Shown: positions 8,064 to 16,669, numbered from the stretch's first letter. The stretch is DNA of 64,000 bases from Bacillus_I endophytica_A (GCF_026790145.1 NZ_JALAMS010000049.1:12592-76591), one strand, 5' to 3'. A program made the numbers and translations. The notes: generated by a model from the sequence alone, not told the origin.

Positions 8064-9138
8064 ATTTCGTTTGATTAATAAGCTCTATGTATTGTGAATC
8101 TCCATATCCTATTGTTGGGAAAAGATTAAATAACCTATTCATTAATTCTGGTGTTGGTAAATCTTTATTTTTAGAAATATACTTTGTTACTGCATTATTT
8201 TCTTTCAGCATATCTAAATATATATCTATTGCCTGATACATGACTGGAAGTAGTTCATGTGATGGTTTCTTATGATTTACCAATACTTCGTTGTATACAG
8301 AATAATAATTACCTAGTTCAAGTTCAGTTTGGCTTACTTTAAATTCATCTTCTCTGAAGCTATTTAAGAACACTTTGCCATCATACCCAGATTGTTCAAG
8401 ATAGGAAAGTAATGTAAGTAGGTTCATTTGACAAAACATGTCTTCACCAAACCATAAAACAATACATGTATACTCTTTATTAAAAAGATTGTCTAATAGG
8501 TTGATAACCTTTTTAATATACTTTTCTACTGGTTCATGATGTCCCGATGCTCGTGTTTTTATAAACTCTTCATTAAAAACATGTGTAGTAGTCGCGTTTA
8601 CACACATTGCTTCATTAAATGGAACGTAATCAGCATCTCCCATTAGTTTTTTATCTTTAAACTCTTCATACATAACCTGCCCATTCAATATGTTGAGTAC
8701 ATATTTATCAAAAAACTCACTCTTCTTATTTTGTAACTGTTCAACCTCCATTTTTCTAGAAATATTCATTTTACACCATTCCTTGTCTTTATTTATAGTG
8801 AGTTTAACAAATGATTGAACAGGCATCTTGTTAACTTGAAATTCTCTTGGATTTACACCAAAAACGGTTTTAAAAGCCCTACTATATGCTTCTTGTGAAG
8901 AATAATCGTAATTAAAGGCAATATCAATGATCTTTCTATCCTTTGTCAAATCTATCGTAGATAAATACAATCTTCTAAGAAGAATATAACGCCTAATACT
9001 TATACCTGTGACTTGATGGAACTTAAAAGAACAATAATAAGGAGAATACCCGATATAATGAGATCATTCATCTAGCGAAAATTTATTTTTTAATTTGTCT
9101 TCAATCCAATCAATCATAAGCTGTATATGTTCATTCAT
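8062..9138 (-). pseudogene. AraC-family regulator with one in-frame nonsense codon
   Basis: From an ATG at 9138 with GAGGAGTGA upstream, the frame reads MNEHIQLMIDWIEDKLKNKF, then SLDE and a TGA at 9066-9064. It continues without shift as SHYIGYSPYYCSFKFHQVTG and on for 334 more codons. This is the classic N-terminal AraC helix-turn-helix pair (the second helix being SSQEAYSRAFKTVFGVNPREF), followed by a long effector domain of about 230 residues. Everything except codon 25 looks intact. An internal TTG at 8970 could restart translation but would lose the first helix-turn-helix. Either the gene was inactivated recently or the stop is read through. Confidence 0.8.
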
Positions 9139-9171
9139 TTATCTCACTCCTCAAGAAAATTATAAGAGGTA

Positions 9172-9363
9172 TCAAATTCTTCCTTTTGATATTTGTTGTG
9201 ATTTATAAAATTTAAAATGGTACAAAGCTTGAAAAGCAAAGTTTTTCTCAAGATTTTGTTCTTCCATCAGCTTCTCAATAAATTATTTTTCTGTTCTAAA
9301 TCACCTAAAGGTATCTAGTTGATTGATGAAAAAGTCTTCTTGATCTTTATGAAACCCTTTCAT
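9172..9363 (-). pseudogene. Decayed small reading frame of unknown family
   Basis: Leftward from ATG 9363, one frame reads MKGFHKDQEDFFINQLDTFR, a TGA, FRTEK, a TAA, then FIEKLMEEQNLEKNFAFQAL, YHFKFYKSQ and a stop. Its amino-acid composition is protein-like between the two stops. There is no ribosome site. It probably represents a dead gene in front of the AraC pseudogene, but the family is not recognised. Confidence 0.35.
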
Positions 9364-9499
9364 TATTTGATTATTTCACATTACAACACGTCCGTAAAAG
9401 TATTGAAAATAGGAAAGTAGGAGAAGATAGATGAATGACTAGATAAGATATACAAGCGTGCAGGTTAAATCATTGGGTAAAGGGGGGAGTTCCTAGACA

Positions 9500-10618
9500 G
9501 TGGAGAAAGCCAAAATTAGCGTTATTCAGCTATTTGCCTTGATGTTTATATTTGAGATGGGGACTGCAGTTGTCACAAGTTATGGAATAAATGCGAAAAA
9601 AGATGTCTGGCTGGCCATTCTTTTAGGAATGTTTGTAGGAGTAGTCTTTTTTTTCGTTTATTACTTTTTATTTCGACAATATCCCAACTTACCTCTTACT
9701 GGACATACTAGAAAAATATTTGGTAAATACTTAGGGTGGATTATTGGCTTGTTATACGTTCTCTACTTTTTGTATAATGCTGCCGATAATATACGTAGTT
9801 TCGGGGATTTGCTGCTTTCATCGATATTACCGCAAACCCCATTACTAGCCATTATTATCCTATTCGTTCTCACCATGTGTTATGTACTTTATCTAGGGAT
9901 TGAAGTAGTAGGGAGAACAGCGGAAGTATTTATCGTCATATTAATTTTATTTGGGATAACTGGAAATTTTCTTGCTCTTATTTCAGGCGATATTGACTTA
10001 GATAAAGTTCAGCCGTTTCTGGAAAACGGGTGGACACCCATCTTAACGACGGCCCTTCTGGAGACTAGCAATTTTCCTTTTAATCAATTGATTGTCTTTA
10101 TGATGTTACTTCCTTATTTAAATCGCCCTAGATTAGTAAAAAAAGTATGGTTGTTTGCCTTGATTTCAAGCGGGCTTATCTTATCTTGGACAGCAAGTTT
10201 AAATATCGCTATCATTGGTGTTGAAGAAGTAAAGAAATCTACTTTTCCTTTGTTGTTAACCGTTGGAAAGATCAATCTTCTTGAATTTATTCAACGCCTA
10301 GATGTTATTGTTGTATTTACTTTGTTGATTACGGTGTTTTTCAAAGCATCCATCTTCTTCTATGGTGCCCTAATTGGAATCGTAGATTTGTTTAAATTAA
10401 AAAATCATCAGCAGATTATTTTACCCATTGCTTTTATTATCATCTTTTTGTCAATGGCTATGGCCTCCAGTTATTCAGAACACACAGAGGAAGGTATCTA
10501 TTTCACCCGTTATATTATTATTTATTTCCATGTTATTATTCCATTGCTAATGCTGCTTGTTACCCTAATTCGTAACCGTTTCAAGAAGAAAGGTCGATTA
10601 AAATCAAATGGAACATAA
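9500..10618 (+). CDS. Spore germination permease, GerAB/GerKB family
   Basis: The 372-residue, roughly ten-helix membrane protein belongs to the APC-like B subunit family of nutrient germinant receptors. Typical features are the N-terminal KISVIQLFALMFIFEMGTAV, a YNAADNIRSFGDLL segment in the third helix region, and a charged C-terminus (NRFKKKGRLKSNGT). B subunits sit in the spore inner membrane and take part in sensing the germinant. The A and C partners normally encoded next to it are missing here, so it is an orphan B subunit that must work with subunits encoded elsewhere or have another role. The start is GTG at 9500 with GGGGGGAG upstream. A terminator follows at 10695. Confidence 0.88.
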   Translation: MEKAKISVIQLFALMFIFEMGTAVVTSYGINAKKDVWLAILLGMFVGVVFFFVYYFLFRQYPNLPLTGHTRKIFGKYLGWIIGLLYVLYFLYNAADNIRSFGDLLLSSILPQTPLLAIIILFVLTMCYVLYLGIEVVGRTAEVFIVILILFGITGNFLALISGDIDLDKVQPFLENGWTPILTTALLETSNFPFNQLIVFMMLLPYLNRPRLVKKVWLFALISSGLILSWTASLNIAIIGVEEVKKSTFPLLLTVGKINLLEFIQRLDVIVVFTLLITVFFKASIFFYGALIGIVDLFKLKNHQQIILPIAFIIIFLSMAMASSYSEHTEEGIYFTRYIIIYFHVIIPLLMLLVTLIRNRFKKKGRLKSNGT

Positions 10619-10694
10619 TAACCTCTATGCTATATTCCAAAACCATCGTATTTAAACGAAGGCAAAGACTTTTTGATTGTCAGGAACAAATGAT

Positions 10695-10725
10695 AAAAAG
10701 GATTTCCAATTGGGAATCCTTTTTT
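10695..10725 (+). terminator. Terminator after the germination permease gene
   Basis: AAAAAGGATTtCC pairs with GGgAATCCTTTTT over an AATT loop. It lies 77 bases past the stop. Confidence 0.85.
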
Positions 10726-10793
10726 CTTCGCATAAAGTAGATTATATGAACGGAAGATGTCTGTTTTATGTATTAAAAATAGGGAGTTAAACG

Positions 10794-11039
10794 CTACTTC
10801 CCTTTTGTCTTAAAAAAGAGGGATGTGATAAGAAAGATGATACCGTTCACAAAAAGAAGGAGGCCATAAGCGAACCCTGCTGCACCAGCACCAAAAGGAT
10901 TGTTAGTATAATACACAATAATAAGAATACTCATAGTAGTGGCTATAGGAGCCCATAGTAAGGAGACAACTACACCTGAGATGATCCATCTTTTTCGATT
11001 CCTCAAAGAAACCTTGATCACAATGAAATTTACCATCAT
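10794..11039 (-). CDS. Small two-helix membrane protein with an irregular start
   Basis: The called frame gives 81 residues with two hydrophobic segments (about 20-45 and 52-75) and a lysine-rich end. The good ribosome site AAAGGAGG lies further upstream near 11093-11086. From there an ATG (ATGAAATATTTTT) runs into TGA, while the downstream coding frame IFDFLSITSLIVGWMM is open only in the next frame. Removing one T from the run of five joins them into MKYFDFLSITSLIVG. So either a one-base slip in a T tract broke the start, or translation begins at ATT or at the inner ATG. Function is unknown. Confidence 0.5.
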   Translation of the reverse strand: MMVNFIVIKVSLRNRKRWIISGVVVSLLWAPIATTMSILIIVYYTNNPFGAGAAGFAYGLLLFVNGIIFLITSLFFKTKGK

Positions 11040-11340
11040 CCATCCTACGATTAGGCTTGTTATAGATAAGAAATCAAAAATATTTCATTCCTCCTTTCAC
11101 AATGAATATTAGAAAGAAAAATTTTATATAAGTTAGACGGATAGGGATTGAAAAAAGTTCGTAAAGTTATAAAAATAAACCTATAAAGTTCCAGTGGAGG
11201 TAGTATAGTAAATAATACAAGTAAAAGTTAAGTGGATCTGTGTATTATAAAGATAAAATTCATTGATGTTTTGAAATCATCCAATTCTTAATTATTAAAG
11301 AGAATAGTGAAATGATATATGAAAGAAAAAGGGAGAGCGT

Positions 11341-11878
11341 ATGAAATTTAATTAGGATTTAAGTGGTGATGGTTGGGCCAATGGGTTTATTGAAATTAAC
11401 TCTAAAAGGTTTGAGTTTAGTCCAAGTTATGTAACAGATGCTTTTGGAGATTTATTACGCAGTCTCGTTTCCTTACTAACACATGAAGAAGAATTAGAAA
11501 CGCTTATTTGGGATGAGGAACCACGCGGAGTGGAATGGGCTTTTGTTCGTAAACACAATGAGACGTTATCTATCAAAATCACTATATATGAAGAAGGTGA
11601 AGATGCTTATGACAGGAGTAAGCAAAAGGGGGAAGCCTTGATAGATATCGATTGTCTTTTTATAGATTTTATTAAGGAAGTAGTAAGGGAAGCTGATCAA
11701 TTACTAATTACTAATGGCATCTTAGGTTACCGAAATTTATGGGGCATGCACGAGTTCCCATTAAGCAGTTATTTGCAACTAAAAGATTCTTTGAAAAGTA
11801 AAGAAATAAGAACAATAGATGAAAAAAAACAACTTAAGAGAGGAGTTTCATATTCTTCATGCTTTGGTAGAAGAATAG
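11341..11878 (+). pseudogene. Broken hypothetical gene: early TAG and late frameshift
   Basis: ATG at 11341 has GGGAGAG in front. The frame reads MKFN, TAG at 11353-11355, then DLSGDGWANGFIEINSKRFE and continues unbroken for about 160 codons. The stop probably replaces W (TGG to TAG). Near 11840 a one-base shift would turn the odd tail after KKQLKR into EFHILHALVEE and a TAG at 11876-11878, which looks like the original end. The rebuilt protein is about 178 residues, acidic, soluble, with no recognised domain. The intact 127-residue piece from GTG 11530 is therefore not likely to be a real gene on its own. Confidence 0.7.
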
Positions 11879-12039
11879 GTTCCTGTAATGAACATTTCAA
11901 TTATTTAAAATAAGGTATGATTAAAGATTACTACGTTGACAGTTATAACATTTATATGAGAAACAGTAGGCACGTTTTATTATTTCCTATCTATGAAACT
12001 TTACGTTGAATTCCTATCTAAAAGAAAGGGGAACCAAAT

Positions 12040-12204
12040 ATAAAGCTTAAAAGTAATAGACTGCTGTTACAAGCTCTTGACCTTAATTTAATCGAGGCTG
12101 CAGCTTAGCGTGATACACGGGCAATCGAAACTATGGGATACAAAACCAATGGTGAATGGACAAGTCCTGATTTTTTTGAAGCTGTATATATCGATAATAT
12201 ATAA
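12040..12204 (+). pseudogene. Decayed 54-codon gene: lost start and internal TAG
   Basis: GAAAGGGG at 12025-12032 is followed by ATA where ATG is expected, then KLKSNRLLLQALDLNLIEAAA, a TAG at 12106-12108, and RDTRAIETMGYKTNGEW, TSPDFFEAVYIDNI and TAA. Both parts are in one frame and are protein-like. The small gene lies directly behind the broken gene at 11341 and may have been its partner. The family is not recognised. Confidence 0.5.
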
Positions 12205-12224
12205 AATTTGCATAAATAAGAAAG

Positions 12225-12296
12225 AAGCCATGGAGTCCTTTATTAATAAGGAGACCTTGGCTTACTAAATTTCTTGAAGATACCTTATGTTGAGTG
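12225..12296 (+). repeat. Dispersed hairpin-tail element
   Basis: The hairpin AAGCCA / TGGCTT (12225-12263) is followed by ACTAAATTTCTTGAAGAT and TTATGTTGAGTGA. The spacer and tail match the element copy at 44179-44280. Confidence 0.6.
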
Positions 12297-12335
12297 AATT
12301 AAGAATGCATATGATATACATTTAGATTCACTTGT

Positions 12336-13163
12336 TTAACCACTACTTTTAATCTGTTTATAAACTTTTAAATCTTCAATAATAAAGTAACTAGGGAATT
12401 TAGTATGTTTATTTGGATTTCCTGGCCATGTACCTCCAACTGCCAAATTTAAAATAAAAAACATTGGTTCTTGTGGAATACCTTGTTTAGAAGTGAAAAT
12501 ATGTTTATCATCAACATACCAATGAATTGAATTCTTAGTCCATATAATGGAGTACTTATGAAAAGTAGCGACATTATCAATTTCAAATGTAGCATAAGAC
12601 CGATACTTTGTTTTTTCTTCCCAGTGGTTAACATAATACACCTTATATGGATTACTTCCTATAGCTTCTAAAATATCGATTTCCGGCAATTCATCTCCAC
12701 TTGATGGAAGCATCCAAAAAGCAGGGAATAATCCTTTACCTTCTGGAATTTTAGCTATGATTTCAATTTTTCCATATCTAACTTCGAATTTTCCTTTTGT
12801 TGTAATTCTGGATGAGGTATATTGTTGACCATGGTGCTTTTTTTGTTTTGCCATTATATAAAGCTTTCCGTCTCTATATGATGCATTTTCTTGTAGATAA
12901 AATTGCAATTCATCGATATTTCCCTTCCGTTGAAGTTTAGTCCATTTTGATGAATCAAACATTTGAAAATCTTCATGCCACACCATTTCCCATGATTTAT
13001 GGGTTTCTTTTTTATTTTTACCTGTTTTCTTTTTAATTGGTTGAACATGATTGTTGTCTTTCTGTTGTAGCATTATAGGTAAACTTATAGTAAAACACAC
13101 GATTACACCGATAATAAGGACAAAAATAAATAGTTTCAACACTATACTCCCTTTAGAATTCAT
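12336..13163 (-). CDS. Membrane-anchored GH16-family beta-glucanase-like hydrolase
   Basis: The 275-residue protein has an N-terminal hydrophobic segment (about residues 9-31) that could be a signal-anchor. A lysine-rich linker follows, then a GH16 jelly-roll domain (about 58-272). The catalytic motif is clear: ELPEIDILEAIGS with E161 as nucleophile, D163, and E166 as acid/base. The aromatic region GLFPAFWMLPSSG precedes it, and GGTWPGNP near the C-terminus is also typical. It should hydrolyse or transglycosylate beta-1,3 or mixed-linkage glucans outside the membrane. The ATG at 13163 has a weak ribosome site. GGGAG sits better for GTG 13142 or TTG 13139 (start IVLK), so the true start may be there. 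It is a single gene. Confidence 0.88.
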   Translation of the reverse strand: MNSKGSIVLKLFIFVLIIGVIVCFTISLPIMLQQKDNNHVQPIKKKTGKNKKETHKSWEMVWHEDFQMFDSSKWTKLQRKGNIDELQFYLQENASYRDGKLYIMAKQKKHHGQQYTSSRITTKGKFEVRYGKIEIIAKIPEGKGLFPAFWMLPSSGDELPEIDILEAIGSNPYKVYYVNHWEEKTKYRSYATFEIDNVATFHKYSIIWTKNSIHWYVDDKHIFTSKQGIPQEPMFFILNLAVGGTWPGNPNKHTKFPSYFIIEDLKVYKQIKSSG

Positions 13164-13217
13164 GTTTTATATACCATTTTCACTCTCACTTAATATATGA
13201 AGAGGAGATTTAATCTT

Positions 13218-13381
13218 ATGCCTGTTGAGAGGTAATAAAGATATCTCAAATTGACAATTAGGTTATTTCATTAAGAGATCAAGTTGTTGAACTTTAGGGT
13301 GGTAATATTTATAGGGATGGGCTTTATACTGAACTAAATCATGAGTCTGAAAATTTATATCAAGCAAATTCTAAGATTTGA
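13218..13381 (+). pseudogene. Small broken frame, weakly Spo0E-phosphatase-like
   Basis: GAGGAG and ATG at 13218 are followed by a shift and then a frame reading KISQIDN, TAG, VISLRDQVVEL, TAG, GGNIYRDGLYTELNHESENL, YQANSKI and TGA. A terminator follows at once. The size, and a pattern of I-x-x-LR-x-x-V then ES-x-x-LY, faintly recall the Spo0E aspartyl-phosphate phosphatases, but the SQELD core is not intact. It is dead in any case. Confidence 0.3.
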
Positions 13382-13387
13382 GAAAAT

Positions 13388-13419
13388 CGATTTCTCCTGT
13401 ATTGAGAAATCGTTTTTTT
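13388..13419 (+). terminator. Terminator
   Basis: CGATTTCTC / GAGAAATCG with a 7-base loop is followed by seven T. It lies a few bases after the stop of the broken small frame. Confidence 0.8.
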
Positions 13420-13498
13420 ATTATTCATAAAAACTGCCTTAAATGCTTAGACTTAGCAAGAGTAAAGCTGCCCAAATAAATAATATGAATAAAATTGT

Positions 13499-13528
13499 TT
13501 GACACATCACACTACTTCGTAATACTAT
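13499..13528 (+). promoter_or_regulatory. Promoter and probable operator of the PadR-ABC operon
   Basis: TTGACA at 13499-13504 and TACTAT at 13523-13528 are separated by 18 bases, a good sigma-A promoter. TACT and AGTA half-sites occur symmetrically over the -10 region and downstream to 13555, as expected for a PadR repressor that controls its own operon. The operator limits are inferred. Confidence 0.65.
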
Positions 13529-13571
13529 ATAGCGGTACTAAGTAATGCTGAGTAGCTTGTAAGGAGGACAT

Positions 13572-13901
13572 ATGAAAGATTTAACGGAAATGCTTAAGGG
13601 AGTTCTTGAAGGTGTGGTGCTCCAAAAAATTCAAACAGGAGAAACCTATGGTTATGAAATTACTAAGTATCTAAATGAGTTAGGTTTTGAGGATATTGTG
13701 GAAGGAACAGTCTATACCATTCTTGTGCGAATAGAGAAAAAAGGGCTCGTGGAGATTGAGAAGAAAAAATCTGAGCTTGGACCTGCGAGAAAATTCTATA
13801 CACTGAATGCCAAAGGAGAACAAGAATTAAACGATTTCTGGATAAGATGGTCATTTTTGGCTGAAAAAATGAATGGAATAAAGGAGCAAAGAGATGTTTA
13901 A
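13572..13901 (+). CDS. PadR-family transcriptional repressor
   Basis: The 109-residue protein has the PadR winged helix: LEGVVLQKIQTGETYGYEIT in helix 1-2 and VEGTVYTILVRIEKKGLVE for the recognition helix and wing (about residues 12-80). A short C-terminal helix is used for dimerisation. The gene opens an operon with a DUF1048 gene and an ABC exporter. That arrangement is common for PadR repressors that sense the drug or peptide that the pump expels. The start ATG at 13572 has AAGGAGG six bases before it. The end overlaps the next gene by eight bases, so the two are translationally coupled. Confidence 0.9.
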   Translation: MKDLTEMLKGVLEGVVLQKIQTGETYGYEITKYLNELGFEDIVEGTVYTILVRIEKKGLVEIEKKKSELGPARKFYTLNAKGEQELNDFWIRWSFLAEKMNGIKEQRDV

Positions 13902-14208
13902 AAAGATGATTCAAGAAAAACGAGAATATCGTGCATATAAAAAAAGAGTGAATGAATTGCCTGAAGAATACAGAAAGGCAATGAAAGCAATTGAAAATTA
14001 TATGTGGAGCTTTGCTAAGGGATCGGGTATGTTTGAGGTTTTAACCAATATTTTAGAGATGTTCGAGAGTAGTGCCAGTGATGGTTTAAGTATACGAGAA
14101 GTAGTAGGAAATGATATTGCAGAATTTGCCGACTCATTCCTAGCTGAGTTTCCTGAAGAAACATGGATTGACAAACTAAGAAATAAATTAAGAAATTCTA
14201 TTAAATAA
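13894..14208 (+). CDS. DUF1048 family protein
   Basis: The 104-residue, helix-rich soluble protein starts MFKKMIQEKREYRAYKKRV and continues ELPEEYRKAMKAIENYMW. That pattern is typical of DUF1048 proteins, which are regularly found between a PadR regulator and an ABC transporter. It overlaps the PadR gene and is 11 bases ahead of the ATPase gene. Its biochemical role is unknown. The conserved position suggests an accessory to the regulator or to the pump. Confidence 0.8.
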   Translation: MFKKMIQEKREYRAYKKRVNELPEEYRKAMKAIENYMWSFAKGSGMFEVLTNILEMFESSASDGLSIREVVGNDIAEFADSFLAEFPEETWIDKLRNKLRNSIK

Positions 14209-14219
14209 AGGAGCGAGCC

Positions 14220-15143
14220 ATGAACTCAACTGTTCTTGAAATCAAAAATGTAAAAAAGAGCTTTAAAGGGAATGAGGTCTTAAAAGATGTCAACCTTACT
14301 TTAAAGCATGGTTTTGTTTATGCCTTATTAGGGGCGAACGGGGCTGGGAAAAGTACCCTATTAAAAATTGTTACTGGGTTACTTAATAGCGATGATGGAA
14401 AGGTAACAATTCAAGATATTAATATTGCTGACAATCCTGTGGCAGCACAAAAGCTTTTTAGTTTTAGTTCTCAGAATTCCACAGTTGACGGTATACTGAC
14501 TGGATATGAAAACCTTCATTTGATTGCAAAATTGCGACATGAACGCAATCCGAGAAAAGTTGCTGAAAGTTTGTTAGAAAAATTTAATCTGACTGAAGCC
14601 AAAGATAAAGCTGTTTCAAATTACTCAGGAGGAATGCGACGGCGTCTTGACTTAGCTATGAGTTTAGTTGGGAATCCAGAAATCATTTTTCTAGACGAAC
14701 CTACCACTGGATTGGATCCTAAAAGTAGGCAGGATCTTTGGGAGACGATTAAAGAAATGAAGTCTCAAGGGAAAACAATCTTTTTAACGACCCAATATTT
14801 AGAGGAAGCAGATTATTTAGCTGATCAGATAGGCTTTTTACGTGAAGAGAAAATTGTTGCCAGTGGAACCCCTGATGAAATGAAACGTATTGCTGGAGCA
14901 GATAAATTACTTCTTGTATTTAATCGTAATGAAGACACCGACATAGCCTTAAAACTCTTAGAATCATATTCCCCTGAAAAAAAAGACAATTGTGAGATTT
15001 CTATTGATTTAACAGAGGACATCACAACAACTTTAAACGTGTTGAATGCTCTAACAACTGAAAATATTGAGCTCAAGACTTTCAAAATGATTACCCCAAC
15101 CCTTGATGATGTATTTATGACACTTACGAGAGGAAGAAAATAA
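14220..15143 (+). CDS. ABC transporter ATP-binding protein (DrrA-like)
   Basis: The 307-residue ATPase has Walker A GANGAGKST at 38-46, signature SGGMR at 136-140, and Walker B IIFLDE at 155-160. A C-terminal extension of about 90 residues matches the tail of daunorubicin-type exporters. It energises the permease encoded next, whose start overlaps its stop. Together they form an ABC-2 type exporter for a hydrophobic compound. The start has AGGAGCGAG upstream. Expression should follow the PadR promoter at 13499. Confidence 0.93.
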   Translation: MNSTVLEIKNVKKSFKGNEVLKDVNLTLKHGFVYALLGANGAGKSTLLKIVTGLLNSDDGKVTIQDINIADNPVAAQKLFSFSSQNSTVDGILTGYENLHLIAKLRHERNPRKVAESLLEKFNLTEAKDKAVSNYSGGMRRRLDLAMSLVGNPEIIFLDEPTTGLDPKSRQDLWETIKEMKSQGKTIFLTTQYLEEADYLADQIGFLREEKIVASGTPDEMKRIAGADKLLLVFNRNEDTDIALKLLESYSPEKKDNCEISIDLTEDITTTLNVLNALTTENIELKTFKMITPTLDDVFMTLTRGRK

Positions 15144-15910
15144 TGAAAATAAGACAAAATGTGGGTGATACACTAGCACTTGCCAATAGAATTATTAAAC
15201 ACAATTTACGAAGTATCGATACGATTATTACTGTTATTGCTATGCCTGTTATGATGTTATTAGGTATGGTTTATATATTTGGAGGAGCCATTCAAATTCC
15301 AGGGGTGTCTCAAAAGGATTATATAAATTATGTGCTTCCAGGAATCTTATTAATGACGATTGCCACTGGCTCAGCTTATATCTCATTGCGGATAAACTTA
15401 GACAAAACTTCAAGGATGTTTGACAGATTTAAGTCAATGCCTATATCAAAATCATCCGTACTGGGCGGTCATGTTTTAGCGTCAGTTGTCTTTATGTTAG
15501 TTTCTATTATTGCCGTTTTGCTAGTAGGGTTTCTAGCTGGATTTAGAAGTAATGCAACGTTTTCTGAATGGCTTCTTGTGGTGGTTATGGTTATTCTATT
15601 TTCTCTTGCATTAACGTGGCTTTCAGTACCTTTTGCGTTAGCTGCTGGAAGTATTGAAGGAGCTGGTTCCTTCTCTTATATCCTCTTGATGATGCTTTTT
15701 GTCAGTTCCGCATTTGTTCCTGTCGATGGAATGCCTAAGATAGTTGGCCTCTTCGCAGAAAATCAACCGATGACACCAATTATTCAAACAATCAGAAATC
15801 TATTAAATTCGCAAGCTACTGGAAATGATTTGTGGGTGTCAATTGGTTGGATGGTGCTAATCATCATGATTTCATATATATTTGGAATGAAAGCTTATAG
15901 GAGAGTATAA
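15143..15910 (+). CDS. ABC-2 type permease
   Basis: The 255-residue membrane protein has six hydrophobic segments and the ABC-2 pattern YINYVLPGILLMTIATGSAY, then DRFKSMPISKSSVLGGHVLA, and SAFVPVDGMP late in the protein. It is the membrane half of the exporter with the preceding ATPase, and the TAATG overlap couples their translation. No ribosome site of its own is obvious. The exported compound is unknown. Confidence 0.92.
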   Translation: MKIRQNVGDTLALANRIIKHNLRSIDTIITVIAMPVMMLLGMVYIFGGAIQIPGVSQKDYINYVLPGILLMTIATGSAYISLRINLDKTSRMFDRFKSMPISKSSVLGGHVLASVVFMLVSIIAVLLVGFLAGFRSNATFSEWLLVVVMVILFSLALTWLSVPFALAAGSIEGAGSFSYILLMMLFVSSAFVPVDGMPKIVGLFAENQPMTPIIQTIRNLLNSQATGNDLWVSIGWMVLIIMISYIFGMKAYRRV

Positions 15911-15988
15911 GCACCTAATAATAATTAGTTAAATTCACTCGTCGTTCATGTGACTTCATTTATCAATAAAAAAGGGAGAGGAAAGAGA

Positions 15989-16354
15989 ATGGAGTATAAA
16001 ACGATTAATTTACAAGAGAAATTATCTAAATTCCAAGATCAATGGTCTCCAAAAGTAATTGCTGAAATGAATGATTATCAATTTAAATTGGTTAAAGTAC
16101 AAGGCGATTTTGTTTGGCACAAGCATGAACATACAGATGAAGTCTTTATTGTCCTTGAAGGTAATTTAATCATTGAATTTCGTGATGGAAAAGTGACATT
16201 AAATGAGGGGGAAATGTTTGTTATTCCAAAAAATATTGAACATAAACCTTATGCAGAAGAAGAGTGTAATATTATGCTTGTAGAACCTAAAGGTGTTGTT
16301 AATACTGGGCAAGAAAGAACGGAGCAAACGGCAGAAAATGACGTCTGGATTTAA
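15989..16354 (+). CDS. Single-domain cupin protein
   Basis: The 121-residue cupin has both conserved motifs: WHKHEHTDEVFIVLEGNL with metal-ligand histidines and glutamate, and GEMFVIPKNIEHKPYA with the third histidine. It could bind a metal and a small molecule or act as an isomerase or dioxygenase-like protein. The motif alone does not decide. ATG at 15989 has GGGAGAGGAAAGAGA before it; the frame is open from 15950. It lies 78 bases behind the ABC operon but has its own ribosome site and could be read together with it. Confidence 0.85.
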   Translation: MEYKTINLQEKLSKFQDQWSPKVIAEMNDYQFKLVKVQGDFVWHKHEHTDEVFIVLEGNLIIEFRDGKVTLNEGEMFVIPKNIEHKPYAEEECNIMLVEPKGVVNTGQERTEQTAENDVWI

Positions 16355-16487
16355 ATTTTGATAGAAATAGCTTTAATTCAAGGTGAAATAATCAATTTTT
16401 TATGTTGTAAAATATGAGATGTTGAACATTTTTAATCATGCTTTATTTTCATCTGACAAAAAAGTTCGTTAAAGATATAGCTAAAGG

Positions 16488-16560
16488 AAAAGCGCAAACT
16501 CGTTGTCAATCAACAGGTCTGCGCCTTTTTTACTTTTCGTAATTGATGCTATATCAACTA
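16488..16560 (+). repeat. Dispersed hairpin-tail element (terminator-like)
   Basis: The hairpin GCGCA...GTTG / CAAC...GCGC with a T run (16488-16530) is followed by CTATATCAACTAAAAATGAA at 16549. The post-tail sequence matches the copy at 49647 (ACTAAAAATGAATAG and GGATAG). It lies downstream of the cupin gene and probably terminates it. Confidence 0.7.
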
Positions 16561-16634
16561 AAAATGAATAGGGGGATAGCACAGAAAAAACATCCAATTT
16601 TAAAGGATTTGCTATTTTTTTTACTTTACATTAT

Positions 16635-16656
16635 AGTTGTAAGTGTACTTACAACT
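16635..16656 (+). promoter_or_regulatory. 22-base palindromic operator before the TrmB gene
   Basis: AGTTGTAAGT and ACTTACAACT are perfect inverted arms around a 2-base centre. The site overlaps a possible -10 (TATAGT at 16632-16637, with TTGCTA at 16610 as -35) and ends just before AGGAGGAG. A repressor binding here would block transcription of the whole three-gene operon. The TrmB-family protein encoded next is the natural candidate. Confidence 0.7.
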
Positions 16657-16669
16657 AGGAGGAGTTGCT

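Noticed and set aside
13300..13420. Possible T-box (AGGGTGGTAA seen near 13296)
   Set aside because: The conserved continuation of the T-box core is missing, there is no antiterminator alternative, and no tRNA synthetase or amino-acid gene follows directly.
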